Below, in pieces: positions 16,490 to 25,817 of a stretch of 64,000 bases of DNA. The stretch lies in the NCBI GenBank assembly GCA_041396685.1, contig JAWKYD010000003.1, positions 371,981 to 435,980 on the forward strand. The letters run 5' to 3'. A model generated the notes under the pieces. The model made no database searches. It was not told the origin of the DNA and saw nothing but the letters and a program-made list of their open reading frames with translations. This stretch comes from JAUIAI01 sp041396685 (lineage in GTDB: Bacteria > Pseudomonadota > Gammaproteobacteria > Burkholderiales > Burkholderiaceae_E). Positions within the stretch are counted from its first letter, which is position 1. Every line of letters begins with the position of its first letter. A program made the position numbers and the translations under genes.

Positions 16490-17662
16490 TCATTCTGGCA
16501 ACGACCGGTGCACATTCGTAGCAACCGCCGCAGCCAGCCGCGCGTCGATGAACGCGCACAGCCGATCGAGCAGTGGTGGCTGCAACGCAAGCTGCGCTCG
16601 CCAGGTGGTGGCGAGCGCGTTCAGCGTCGGCAGCCTTGCGACCAAAGGTCGCAGGCAGAGGGCGGGGTCGCCTTCGCCACTCATCGCGCGCATGAGTGCG
16701 CGGACCACGCCGGCGTCCGCGTCGCCGGCCACCGCCAAAAGCCGGTCCATGAACGCCTCCAGCTTGATGCGGTGGGCGCCGTCCTGTTGCTGATATGGCT
16801 GCCAGATCATCGGCTTACCAGCCCACTGGGCGCGGATATAGGATTCCTCGCCGCGCACCAGGTTCAGATCACTGCTCCAGAGCAGTCGGTCGAAGTCGTC
16901 CTGGTCGAGCCAGTCGTGCGCGACGATCCGCATCCGGCCACGGTCGGGGGGCCGGCCGAGTGCCTCGAAGATCGACCGTGCGATGAACAGATCGAACGGT
17001 TGATCGAGCCCCGCGAAACCATCGATCAGGCGTGCGAGCGTGTCACCCGCGTAGCCGAACAGCGTCGCCCGCAAAGCGCCCGGTCGTGAATCGAGGCCCC
17101 GCGCGATCCGCCAGCGCGCGGCCACGGCGCCGCCGAAGGCCGCCTGACGGCTGAAGAAGTCCCGCTCGCGTAGCAGGCCACCGCTGGCGTCGCTGAAGCC
17201 CGGGTAGAAATACCATTCGGTTGCACCATCGGCCGGCTTGATCGAAGGCAGGCCGTGAAAGCCGTCGATCCAGGGCTCGGCGGTGAGATATTCGTATCGA
17301 ATCCAGGGGATTGCATGGCCGCCGATGTGCTGGCGAAGCCGAGCAGGGAGTTCGGCGCCGATGGCGGCGATCAGAAGCCGGCCGTGCGGAGGCTCGCTGC
17401 GCAGCAGCGCGCTGTCACGAATGTCGATCGACGGCGCCTGGTGTCGCCAGGGAGCGAGGATCTCCGGCCGGTCGATCCAGAGGGTGACCCGGGCGCCGGT
17501 TTCATCGGTCAGTTGGCGGGCCAGGCGCCAGCAGATGCCGGCATCGCCGAAATTATCGATGACCTGGCAGAGCAGGTCGATCGACAGGCCGGCCAGGCGT
17601 TCAATGCCCGGGCCGGGAAGCGGTTGGCCGTGCGGATCGGACACGATCGCCGGGTCAGTCAC
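16490..17662 (-). CDS. earP: EF-P arginine 32 rhamnosyltransferase EarP
   Basis: A GT-B fold glycosyltransferase of about 390 residues. Family features are the N-terminal CQVIDNFGDAGICWRLARQL and the C-terminal nucleotide-sugar site NLVRGEESYIRAQWAGKPMIWQPYQQ. EarP transfers rhamnose from dTDP-rhamnose to Arg32 of EF-P, and efp is the next gene downstream and carries that arginine. The start is uncertain: GTG at 17662 overlaps the stop of the KTSC gene by 8 bases and suggests coupling, while GTG at 17644 is the next choice. The longer upstream reading is antisense-like and rejected. Confidence 0.9.
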   Translation of the reverse strand: MTDPAIVSDPHGQPLPGPGIERLAGLSIDLLCQVIDNFGDAGICWRLARQLTDETGARVTLWIDRPEILAPWRHQAPSIDIRDSALLRSEPPHGRLLIAAIGAELPARLRQHIGGHAIPWIRYEYLTAEPWIDGFHGLPSIKPADGATEWYFYPGFSDASGGLLRERDFFSRQAAFGGAVAARWRIARGLDSRPGALRATLFGYAGDTLARLIDGFAGLDQPFDLFIARSIFEALGRPPDRGRMRIVAHDWLDQDDFDRLLWSSDLNLVRGEESYIRAQWAGKPMIWQPYQQQDGAHRIKLEAFMDRLLAVAGDADAGVVRALMRAMSGEGDPALCLRPLVARLPTLNALATTWRAQLALQPPLLDRLCAFIDARLAAAVATNVHRSLPE

Positions 17663-17921
17663 CGAACAGGTCGTCGAGCCGCTTGCGGCTCTGGTCGGTG
17701 TCGACCCGGCGTTCGCCACGCTCGAGCGCGTATTCCTCTTCGATCCGGTCTTCATAGAAGCTGGCCGGATTGGGCGCCGAGAGCAGGCGTTGCCAGACAT
17801 CGGGCGGCACGTTCTTGAAACGCTTCACCTCGCGATCGACGAACTCGATCTCGAGCACCCGGCTGCGCTCGTCGTAGTCGGCCGCGCGCAGCCGGCCGCC
17901 GTGCAAGCGGCGCATCGCCAT
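17655..17921 (-). CDS. KTSC domain-containing protein
   Basis: An 88-residue protein. The segment YDERSRVLEIEFVDREVKRF followed by VPPDVWQRLLSAPNPASFYEDRI matches the KTSC domain, a small domain of unknown function. The tail is highly charged. Its ATG overlaps the stop of the upstream SDR gene by one base (TAATG), and its stop overlaps the likely earP start. This gives a tight SDR-KTSC-earP run. Confidence 0.75.
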   Translation of the reverse strand: MAMRRLHGGRLRAADYDERSRVLEIEFVDREVKRFKNVPPDVWQRLLSAPNPASFYEDRIEEEYALERGERRVDTDQSRKRLDDLFGD

Positions 17922-18685
17922 TACTTGGGTGCCATCCGGATGGCACCGTCGAGACGGATGGTCTCGCCGTTGAGCATGGTGTTCGCGAAGATCTGGCTGA
18001 CGAAGTTCGCATACTCCTCCGGCCGGCCCAGGCGCGGGGGAAAGGGCACTTGCTTGCCGAGGGAATCCTGCGCCGCCTGTGGCAGGCCCTGGAGCAGCGG
18101 CGTAAGAAACAGGCCCGGCGCGATGGTGACGACGCGAATACCGTCGCGCGCCAGATCGCGCGCGATCGGCAGGGTCATGCCGACGATGCCGCCCTTGGAG
18201 GCCGAGTAGGCGGCCTGACCGATCTGGCCATCGTAGGCGGCGACCGACGCCGTGTTGATGATCACGCCACGTTCGCCTTCCCCGTTGGCGTCATGCGCTG
18301 CCATCGCCGCGGCTGCCAGACGGATCATGTTGAAGGTGCCGATCAGATTGACGTTGACGACCTTGGTGAAGCTTTCCAGGGGCAGGGGGCCGTCACGACC
18401 CACGGTCTTGCCGGGTGTGCCGACGCCGGCGCAATTGACGAGACCCACCAGGGTGCCCATCGAGGTCGCTTTCTCGACCACCGCCTTTCCGTCGGCCTCG
18501 TCACTGACGTTGCATCGCACGAAGCTCACGCCTGCGCCCAGTTCCGCGGCCAGTTCCGTACCGAATTTCTCGTTGAGGTCGGCGATCACCACCTTGCCGC
18601 CGGCTGCCACGATCATGCGCGTGGTCGCAGCGCCGAGGCCCGAGGCTCCGCCGGTGACGATCGTGACGTTGTCTTTCAGTTGCAT
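17921..18685 (-). CDS. SDR family oxidoreductase, 3-hydroxyacyl-CoA dehydrogenase type-2-like
   Basis: A 254-residue short-chain dehydrogenase. The NAD-binding TGGASGLG is at the N-terminus, NCAGVG in the middle, and the catalytic Ser and YSASK in the usual spacing. The insertion GEGERGVIINTASVAAYDGQ and the tail GETIRLDGAIRMAPK match the HSD10-like group, which oxidises short-chain 3-hydroxyacyl-CoAs. NAD preference is inferred from the acidic residue in VVIADLNE. It heads a run with the KTSC gene and earP. Confidence 0.88.
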   Translation of the reverse strand: MQLKDNVTIVTGGASGLGAATTRMIVAAGGKVVIADLNEKFGTELAAELGAGVSFVRCNVSDEADGKAVVEKATSMGTLVGLVNCAGVGTPGKTVGRDGPLPLESFTKVVNVNLIGTFNMIRLAAAAMAAHDANGEGERGVIINTASVAAYDGQIGQAAYSASKGGIVGMTLPIARDLARDGIRVVTIAPGLFLTPLLQGLPQAAQDSLGKQVPFPPRLGRPEEYANFVSQIFANTMLNGETIRLDGAIRMAPK

Positions 18686-18979
18686 GTTTCACTCCAGGTT
18701 GAAAACGCGAGCGCGACGCATGTTCGTAGCGCGCCGATCGCGCCATGACATTTCGAATCGAAGAACGCCGCCGGCAGCGGCTCAGGCCGGCGCGCCCGAG
18801 GAGCCATAGCGGGCGCGGCGGGGGAAAAGGGCCCGAGGATCTGAGGGTGGCTGCACATGTGGTTCGTCTAGGCAGACGAACGATCGCAAAACTTTCTCTG
18901 CCGTGCCGCCGACCGCACGGCGGGGGAGGGCTGCATCGCCATCGCACTCATGGCCGACGGCGAGCGCAGCCCGCGCCCA

Positions 18980-21900
18980 TCAAAGGATCGGCGAGACGTC
19001 GACCCGTCGGGCCTGCCAGGACTGCCCCGGCGCGGCCTCGGTCTGCTGAGGTTCGATCATCTGGATCTGAGCCTCGTCGACACCCAACCCGACCAGCATC
19101 GCCCGGACGTTCTCGGCGCGCTGCTGTGCCAGCCGTGCATTGTCGTCGGCGTTGCCCGTGCCATCGGTGAAACCGGTCAGACCCAGGCGGTGCGACGAAT
19201 CGGCCTTGACCCAGGCAACGAGATCGGCCATGTCGCCGGCGGCACGATTCAGTACCGTGGCACTGGAGATCCGGAAATAAGCGCTCTTGGCCTCCGGAGT
19301 GCCGGCACCGGTGGCCGCCTGCACCTGATCGCCGCGTACGACCGATGCGCCGCTCTGCCGGCCAGCCGCAGGCTGCTCGGTGGGTACCGGCTGTGCGGCG
19401 ACTTGCCCGCCGGAAGCGAGTGGCTGCGTCGGGGATGCGGCCGTAGCCGGCTCAGGAGTCGGTTGAGCCGGCGACTGGGGCGTGGCTTGCGCAGGGCTGG
19501 TCGGTGCCTGAGCGGCCGAGGCGGTGTCGGTTTCCACACGCGGTGCGGGGACCGGCGTGGACATGACCCCAACCGGCCGGGTACTGGTGCTCTCCAGCGC
19601 CGTGCCCGCTTCGCGCGCCTTGTCGGCGGCGGAGGTGAGGGCATCGGTGGCCTCGCTGGCCGCGCGGGCCGCAGCACCCAAGCCGCTGGAAGCCCGATTC
19701 GCTGCGTCGGTCGCGGAGGCCAGGCCGCTGGCGGCCTCGTTGGCCGACCTCGAGGTCGCGCTCAGCCCGGAGACGGTCTGGCCGGCAGCATCCGACGCAG
19801 AGTTCAAGTTGCTCAGCGCCCGGGCGGCAGCGTCCGATACCGACCCGAGCCCGGACCCCGCCTGGCTGGCCGCATCCGCGGCGGAGCGAAGGCTTGCGCC
19901 GGCGGCGTCGGTTGCCGCGGCCAGTTCGTTGCCGGCGCTTCGCAGGCTGCCCGTGCTGGCTTCGATCGTGCTCGTCGCCTGGCCGATCGTATCGGCGGCA
20001 CTGGTCAGTGCGCCGGCTGTGCTCTTGGCCGAATCAGCACTGGCATTGAGCGCCGCGGTCGCCTGGCCAGCCGCATCGGCTGCGGCGAGCAAGCCGTTGC
20101 CCGCGTTGCCGGCCGCGTCGGAGGCGGCGGTCAGCCCGCCGACGGCGCTGGTGACTTGATCCGAGGCACCGGCGATGGCCTGAGACGCACGACCGGCGGC
20201 GTCGGTGACCGACTGGGCCGCACCGGTGAGCGACTGAGTCGCGTTGTTGACCGATTCACCCGAGGCGGAGAGTCGGGACGTCACCTGGCTCGTGGCGTCA
20301 TCGACGGCCGTGGAGGCGGCGGCCAGCTTCTCGGTTGCCGCACCGACGGCATCGGCCGCGGAGGCCAGTTTCTCGGTGGTGCCGCTCAGTGTCTGCGCGG
20401 CGCCCGCCGCCACTTCGGCGGACTGGCCGACCTTGGTCACCACACCGGTGGCATCGTTGGCGGCGGCGGTCATCGTCTGGGCCGCTTGCGAGGCGGCACT
20501 GGCGGCCTGGCCGAGTTGCTCGGTGGCCCCGGAGACCGTCTGGTTGGCCGAGGCCAGGGTACCGGACAGGGAATCGGTGGCCTGCGACAAACCGGCCGAC
20601 GCACCGGTCAGCTTTTCGGTCGCGCCACCGATCGCGGCGGCGGCATCGGCGAGCGACGTGGTGGCGCCGGCGGTCGCCTGCGACAGCTTGGCCGTGTTCT
20701 CGCTCACCGCGTTCGCGGCGTTGGAAAGTTGCTCGGTGGTCTGGCTGGCGCTGGCAGCGGCGGTGGACAGCGTCTCGCTGCTGGTCGACAGCGCCTGCGC
20801 CGCATTGGCGGCAACCTCGGCCGACTGCGCGACCTTGTTGGCGACCTCACCGGCGCCGCTGGCCGCCGTGGTCATCGATTCGGCGGCCTGGGTGGCCGCA
20901 TTCGCCGACTCGCCCATCTTCTGAGCGGCGGCCGCGACCGATTCGTTGGCGGCGCCAAGCGTGCTATTGGCCTCGGTCATGCGCTGGGCACCGACCTCGG
21001 CGGCCGTGGCGGCTTCGCCGAGCCGGCTCGCGGCCTGCGCCGTGCGCGTCGCGGCGTCGTCGGCCGCGCCCGCGGCCTGCTGGGCGGCGCTGGCTGCGGC
21101 CTGGGCGGAATCGGCCGCGCCGCGAACGGATCCGACGGCCGACTCGACGGCGGCGGTGATCTGGCCAGTCAGGCGATCAACCAGGCCACCGGTTTCGGCC
21201 TTCGTTTGTTCGGTGGACGAGCCCAGCAGGCCCACGGCCTGGGTGCTCGCAGATGCGATGCTCTGCCTGGCGTCTTCTGCGGCCTGCGTGGCGGCAGTGG
21301 CGGCGGAGCCGACGGCCTGCGCGGCTCTTTCGCCGGCAGATCCGATAGAACTGGCGGCCTCGCTGATACGAGACTCGGTGGCGCCGACCGATTCGGTCAG
21401 GCGCGAATTGGCGGCCGCGAGCGCCTGGCTCGTCTGGACCATTTGTTCGTTGGCGGACTGCAGCGTGGCCGCGGCGTCGCGGGCCGCGGCGGCGGCCTGC
21501 GACGCCGACTGAGCGGCCGCCTCGGCATTTCTGGCGGCGTCGGCCGCCGCCTGGGCCGCGGCGCCGGCCGAGCCGGCGGCGGCTTCGTTCACCTGCTGAG
21601 TCATGCCGGCCTCGGCCGAGGCCCGGTCGGCCTGGGCCGAGGCTTTCTCGCGGGCGGCCCCGGCGGCCGCGCCAATGGACTCGGCAGCCTTGTTGGCGGC
21701 CTCGCCGATCGCGTTGCCGGCACCACTGGCCGCGTCACCGACACGGGTGGCAGCGGCATCGGCTGCCTGACCCAGTTTGCCGGCCGCTGCGTCCGCGGCC
21801 TCGCCGACCCTGCTGGCCGCAGCGTCACCGGCCTGACCAACCTTGGCAGCCGCGGCATCGCCGGACTCGGTCAGTCTGGTGGCGGCGGCCTCGCCAGCTT

Positions 21901-24900
21901 GTCCGACTTTGGTGGCGGCGGCATCCCCGGACTCGGCGATACGGGCGGCAGCGGCATTGGCGGCTTCGGTCGCTTGGCCGACCTGGGCAGCGGCGGCGCC
22001 GGCGGCCTCGGTCGCCTGGCCAAGCTTGTTGGCCGTGGCATCGAGCGCCTCGTTTGCCTGACCCAGCTTGGCCGCGGCCGCGTCACCGGATTCCGCGATC
22101 CGGGCCGCTGCGGCGTTCGCCGCCTCGGCCGACTGATTCGCGGCCGCCGAGCTGGCTTCGCCGATGCGCGTGACCGCGGCGTCGGCGGCGCCACCGACCT
22201 GCGAGGAGGCCGACTGGACCGACTGACCGAGAGTGGAGGCCGCCTCGGTCGCCTTGCCGGTCGCGGCATCGAGTGCCGACACCACCTCGTTGCCCGCCGA
22301 GCCCATGCGATTGGCGACCTGGGTCGCGGAGTCGGCGGCCTGGCGCGCGGCCTGCGCCGCCGAGCCGGCGGAATCAGCTGCCTCGCGTGCCGCGGCGACC
22401 GCACGGTCGACGGTCTCGGTCAGGGCGCTGGCGTCGAGCTTGGCGGTTTCCTCGGCCGGCGCAGGCGCCGGCTTGGGCGTGGCGGCGAGCAGCCCGACCG
22501 CGTTGTCGCTCATCTCGGTGATCTTCTTCGCGCTGGCCGCGGTCGAAGTCGCCATCGTCGAGGCGGAGCCGGCAGCCGCCAGCGCCGCGCTGGCCGCTTC
22601 CTTGGCGGCGCCGGCAGCGGTGATCGCGCTGTCGGTGACGCGGTCGGCCATCGAGATCGCCGTCGACATCTGATTGGCGACCTCACTGGCCTTCTCGGAA
22701 GCGGTCTTGGCCTGGCTGGCCGCCGCGTCGAACGAACTGAGAATGCTTTCGCTCGAGCCCTGGATCTTTTCGGTCAGGCCGGCGACTGCTTCACCGAACT
22801 GCGAACCCTGGGCATCGACCTTCTCGGACAGGGCGGCAATCGACTTGTCGACCGCGGCAGCGACGTCGGAGGTCTTGCCGGCGGCTTCGGCGGCACGGCC
22901 CGCGATCGCCTCGGCAGCCTGGTTCGCCTGGTCGATGCTGGCAGCCAGGGAATCGACCTTCTGCACGCTGGCGTTGATCGCGTCATTGGCCTTGCCGATT
23001 TGCTCGCTGACACCGCCGGCCTTGGCGACCGCGTCGTTGACCGCGTCGGACGCCTTGCCGGCGGCGTCGGCTGCTTCGGTCACGCGCTTGGTCGCGGCAT
23101 CGGTGACCTCGGCCACCTTGGCCGCTGCCGAGGCCGCAGCATCGCCGGCCGCCTTGGCGGCATCGGCGGCCGCGGCGGCGGCCTGCTTGGCGGCATCGGC
23201 CGCTGCCAGCGCCGCCTGAGCGGCGGTCTCGGCGGCCGATGCCGCCGAACCAACCGAACCACCGTTGACGTTCCTGGCCAGTGCGGAGACGGCAGCACCC
23301 GCGCTCGCGGCTGCGGCCGGCGCCGGCGCCACGGCGCCCGTGCCAGCCGTGCTACCCGTGGTCTCGGCGGGTTGCACCGGGACCACGACCGCGGCGGGGG
23401 CCGCTCCGTGGCCCGCCGGCGTCTGCGCCACTTCGCTGGGCGCCATCGCCGGGACCATCAGCAGTGCAACGATGTTGATGATCTTGATCAGCGGATTGAC
23501 CGCCGGGCCGGCCGTGTCCTTATAGGGGTCGCCGACCGTATCGCCGGTGACCGCGGCCTTGTGGGCATCGCTGCCCTTGCCGCCGTGGTTGCCCTCCTCG
23601 ATGTACTTCTTGGCATTGTCCCAGGCGCCGCCGCCGGTACACATCGAGATGGCCACGAACAGACCGGTCACGATCGTACCCATCAGCAGGCCGCCGAGTG
23701 CGATCGGGCCGAGGAACAGGGCGACCAGCACCGGCACCACCACGGGCAGCAGCGACGGGATGATCATTTCCTTGATCGCCGCGCTGGTCAGCAGATCGAC
23801 CGCCCGTGAGTAGTCGGGCTTGGCCGTGCCTTCCATGATGCCCGTGATCTCGCGGAACTGGCGCCGCACCTCCTCGACCACCGCGCCGGCGGAGCGGCCG
23901 ACCGCTTCCATCGCCATGGCGGCGAACAGGAACGGGATCAGACCGCCGATGAACAGACCGATGATGACGTCCGGATTGGACAGGTCGAAGCGGATGCCGC
24001 TGAAGCCCACGCCCTCGAGCGCGTGGGTGTAGTCGGCGAACAGCACCAGCGCGGCCAGACCGGCCGAACCGATCGCATAGCCCTTGGTGACGGCCTTGGT
24101 CGTGTTACCGACCGCGTCGAGCGGATCGGTGATGTTGCGCACGTCCTCGGGCAGTTCGGCCATTTCGGCGATGCCGCCCGCGTTGTCGGTGATCGGACCG
24201 TAGGCATCCAGCGCGACGATGATGCCGGCCATCGAGAGCATCGACATGGCGGCCACGGCGATGCCGTAGAGGCCGGCCAGGCCATACGAGCTCATGATTG
24301 CCAGGCAGACCATGATCACCGGCCAGGCCGTGGACTTCATCGACACGGCGATGCCGGCGATGATGTTGGTGGCATGGCCGGTGGTGGACGCCGCCGCGAC
24401 GTACTTGACCGGCTTGTACTCGGTGCCGGTGTAGTACTCGGTGATGTAGACGATGAGGCCGGTCAGCACCATGCCGACGACCACGCACCACCACAGGGTG
24501 CCGGGCCCGTAGCCCAGGCCGTTCATGTCGGTGCCGCTGAACACGATGTAGGTCATCGGCAGCGCGAGGATCGTGCCGACCGCGCCGGCCCAGGCGAGCC
24601 CGCGATACAGCGCGGGCATGACGTTGGTCATGCCGGGATCGGCCTTCACGCGGGTGGCGCCGATGATCGAGGCGACGATGGACACCGCACCGAGCGCGAG
24701 CGGATAGATGACCGCCTGAACCTCGGCGCCGGTCACCATCAGCGCACCGAGCAGCATGGTGGCGATGAGCGTGACGGCGTAGGTCTCGAACAGGTCGGCA
24801 GCCATGCCGGCGCAATCACCGACGTTGTCACCGACGTTGTCGGCGATCACCGCGGGGTTGCGCGGATCGTCTTCGGGGATGCCCGCTTCGACCTTGCCGA

Positions 24901-25513
24901 CCAGGTCGGCGCCAACGTCGGCGCCCTTGGTGAAGATGCCACCGCCCAGACGCGCGAAGATCGAGATCAGCGACGACCCGAAGGCGAGCCCGATCAGAGG
25001 CTTGAGGATGTCGTGCAGCCAGTTGGAGACATTGCCGGTCGGGTCATCGGCCGACAGCCACAGCAGACTGAAGTACAGCGATACGCCGAGCAGCCCGAGC
25101 CCCACGACCAGCATGCCGGTGATCGCGCCACCCTGGAATGCGACGGACAGGGCCTCGTCCAGTCCGCGCGTGGCGGCCTGCGTCGTGCGTACGTTCGCGC
25201 GCACCGACGTATACATGCCCATGTAACCGGCCGCACCCGACAGCGCCGCACCGAGCGCGAAGCCGAAAGCGGTGGCGAAATCGAGGAAGATCCAGATGAC
25301 GAAGAACAGCACGATGCCCGCGTAGGCAATGGTTCGGTATTGCCGGTCGAGATAGGCCTTGGCCCCGGTTTCGATCGCCTCGGCAATCTCACGCATTCGT
25401 GCATTGCCGGCATCGAGGCCGAAGATCCAGTTTCTCCGCCAGAAGCCGAATACGACCGCTGCGATACCGCAGATGATCGCCAGCCACAGGCCGAAAGTCG
25501 CTGCGCCGCTCAT
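18980..25513 (-). CDS. hppA: Giant fusion: H+-translocating pyrophosphatase, Ala-rich helical rod, OmpA-like domain
   Basis: A single open frame of 2177 residues. Residues 1 to about 690 are a complete 16-helix membrane pyrophosphatase, which pumps H+ out of the cytoplasm using PPi. The core motif DNVGDNVGDCAGMAADLFE and GGGAWDNAKKYIEEG are intact. Lys473 in GNTTKA marks the K+-independent class. After a Pro/Ala linker, about 1200 residues (756-1970) form an Ala-rich heptad/hendecad repeat such as VGQAGDAAASR, then a Pro-rich linker. Residues 2077-2177 are OmpA-like, with GFTDGTG and NARLAQQRAENV matching the peptidoglycan-binding loop. In known structures the pyrophosphatase C-terminus faces outside the cytoplasm, so the rod would be periplasmic. 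Family members are usually 660-770 residues. GGAGG precedes the ATG. Codon style matches the neighbours. Confidence 0.9.
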   Translation of the reverse strand: MSGAATFGLWLAIICGIAAVVFGFWRRNWIFGLDAGNARMREIAEAIETGAKAYLDRQYRTIAYAGIVLFFVIWIFLDFATAFGFALGAALSGAAGYMGMYTSVRANVRTTQAATRGLDEALSVAFQGGAITGMLVVGLGLLGVSLYFSLLWLSADDPTGNVSNWLHDILKPLIGLAFGSSLISIFARLGGGIFTKGADVGADLVGKVEAGIPEDDPRNPAVIADNVGDNVGDCAGMAADLFETYAVTLIATMLLGALMVTGAEVQAVIYPLALGAVSIVASIIGATRVKADPGMTNVMPALYRGLAWAGAVGTILALPMTYIVFSGTDMNGLGYGPGTLWWCVVVGMVLTGLIVYITEYYTGTEYKPVKYVAAASTTGHATNIIAGIAVSMKSTAWPVIMVCLAIMSSYGLAGLYGIAVAAMSMLSMAGIIVALDAYGPITDNAGGIAEMAELPEDVRNITDPLDAVGNTTKAVTKGYAIGSAGLAALVLFADYTHALEGVGFSGIRFDLSNPDVIIGLFIGGLIPFLFAAMAMEAVGRSAGAVVEEVRRQFREITGIMEGTAKPDYSRAVDLLTSAAIKEMIIPSLLPVVVPVLVALFLGPIALGGLLMGTIVTGLFVAISMCTGGGAWDNAKKYIEEGNHGGKGSDAHKAAVTGDTVGDPYKDTAGPAVNPLIKIINIVALLMVPAMAPSEVAQTPAGHGAAPAAVVVPVQPAETTGSTAGTGAVAPAPAAAASAGAAVSALARNVNGGSVGSAASAAETAAQAALAAADAAKQAAAAAADAAKAAGDAAASAAAKVAEVTDAATKRVTEAADAAGKASDAVNDAVAKAGGVSEQIGKANDAINASVQKVDSLAASIDQANQAAEAIAGRAAEAAGKTSDVAAAVDKSIAALSEKVDAQGSQFGEAVAGLTEKIQGSSESILSSFDAAASQAKTASEKASEVANQMSTAISMADRVTDSAITAAGAAKEAASAALAAAGSASTMATSTAASAKKITEMSDNAVGLLAATPKPAPAPAEETAKLDASALTETVDRAVAAAREAADSAGSAAQAARQAADSATQVANRMGSAGNEVVSALDAATGKATEAASTLGQSVQSASSQVGGAADAAVTRIGEASSAAANQSAEAANAAAARIAESGDAAAAKLGQANEALDATANKLGQATEAAGAAAAQVGQATEAANAAAARIAESGDAAATKVGQAGEAAATRLTESGDAAAAKVGQAGDAAASRVGEAADAAAGKLGQAADAAATRVGDAASGAGNAIGEAANKAAESIGAAAGAAREKASAQADRASAEAGMTQQVNEAAAGSAGAAAQAAADAARNAEAAAQSASQAAAAARDAAATLQSANEQMVQTSQALAAANSRLTESVGATESRISEAASSIGSAGERAAQAVGSAATAATQAAEDARQSIASASTQAVGLLGSSTEQTKAETGGLVDRLTGQITAAVESAVGSVRGAADSAQAAASAAQQAAGAADDAATRTAQAASRLGEAATAAEVGAQRMTEANSTLGAANESVAAAAQKMGESANAATQAAESMTTAASGAGEVANKVAQSAEVAANAAQALSTSSETLSTAAASASQTTEQLSNAANAVSENTAKLSQATAGATTSLADAAAAIGGATEKLTGASAGLSQATDSLSGTLASANQTVSGATEQLGQAASAASQAAQTMTAAANDATGVVTKVGQSAEVAAGAAQTLSGTTEKLASAADAVGAATEKLAAASTAVDDATSQVTSRLSASGESVNNATQSLTGAAQSVTDAAGRASQAIAGASDQVTSAVGGLTAASDAAGNAGNGLLAAADAAGQATAALNASADSAKSTAGALTSAADTIGQATSTIEASTGSLRSAGNELAAATDAAGASLRSAADAASQAGSGLGSVSDAAARALSNLNSASDAAGQTVSGLSATSRSANEAASGLASATDAANRASSGLGAAARAASEATDALTSAADKAREAGTALESTSTRPVGVMSTPVPAPRVETDTASAAQAPTSPAQATPQSPAQPTPEPATAASPTQPLASGGQVAAQPVPTEQPAAGRQSGASVVRGDQVQAATGAGTPEAKSAYFRISSATVLNRAAGDMADLVAWVKADSSHRLGLTGFTDGTGNADDNARLAQQRAENVRAMLVGLGVDEAQIQMIEPQQTEAAPGQSWQARRVDVSPIL
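19600..23250 (-). repeat. Low-complexity repeat coding for the alanine-rich rod of hppA
   Basis: About 3.6 kb of GC-rich degenerate repeats. The clearest block is 21700-22150, where 33-base units encode 11-residue repeats of the type (V/L)G(Q/E)A-DAAA-(R/K). A longer module is duplicated: the stretch near 20396-20540 resembles that near 20780-20935, both encoding a QSAEVAA-AAQ-LS core. No stop codon interrupts the frame. Confidence 0.8.
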
Positions 25514-25817
25514 GTAGTCCTCCAGGAAAATTTCTTAGCGTTGTCGCGCCATGCGCGCATTCTACGGCCTGCGCATGACGTCTGTGATTGTCGAATCATT
25601 GCACGGCCGCGCGGGGTGCGCTTGCGCGCTTGCCGCGAGGGCGTTCGGCGCGTGATCGTGATGCATGGTGTCGGCATGCGGCGCACCCGGCGAGGCTCGC
25701 CTCAGCCCCGGGCGCGTGCCGCGCGTCATAACGCATCCGCCCTCGGTGTCAAGAACGCCGAAACTGCGAAGCGCGGGCCTGCGGGCCAGTTCCGCACACA
25801 CCGCGCGCTGCCGATGC
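25514..25817. other. Intergenic region between hppA and adk
   Basis: A 304-base gap holding the hppA leader and adk downstream sequence. A TAGAAT read on the minus strand near 25560 is a weak -10 candidate for hppA. No gene, repeat or clear terminator is seen. Confidence 0.4.

Noticed and set aside
18950..23809. A 1619-codon open frame on the plus strand opposite the hppA rod
   Set aside because: It is glycine/arginine-rich and mirrors the repetitive antisense composition. The minus-strand frame has recognisable pyrophosphatase and OmpA domains, so this is a shadow.
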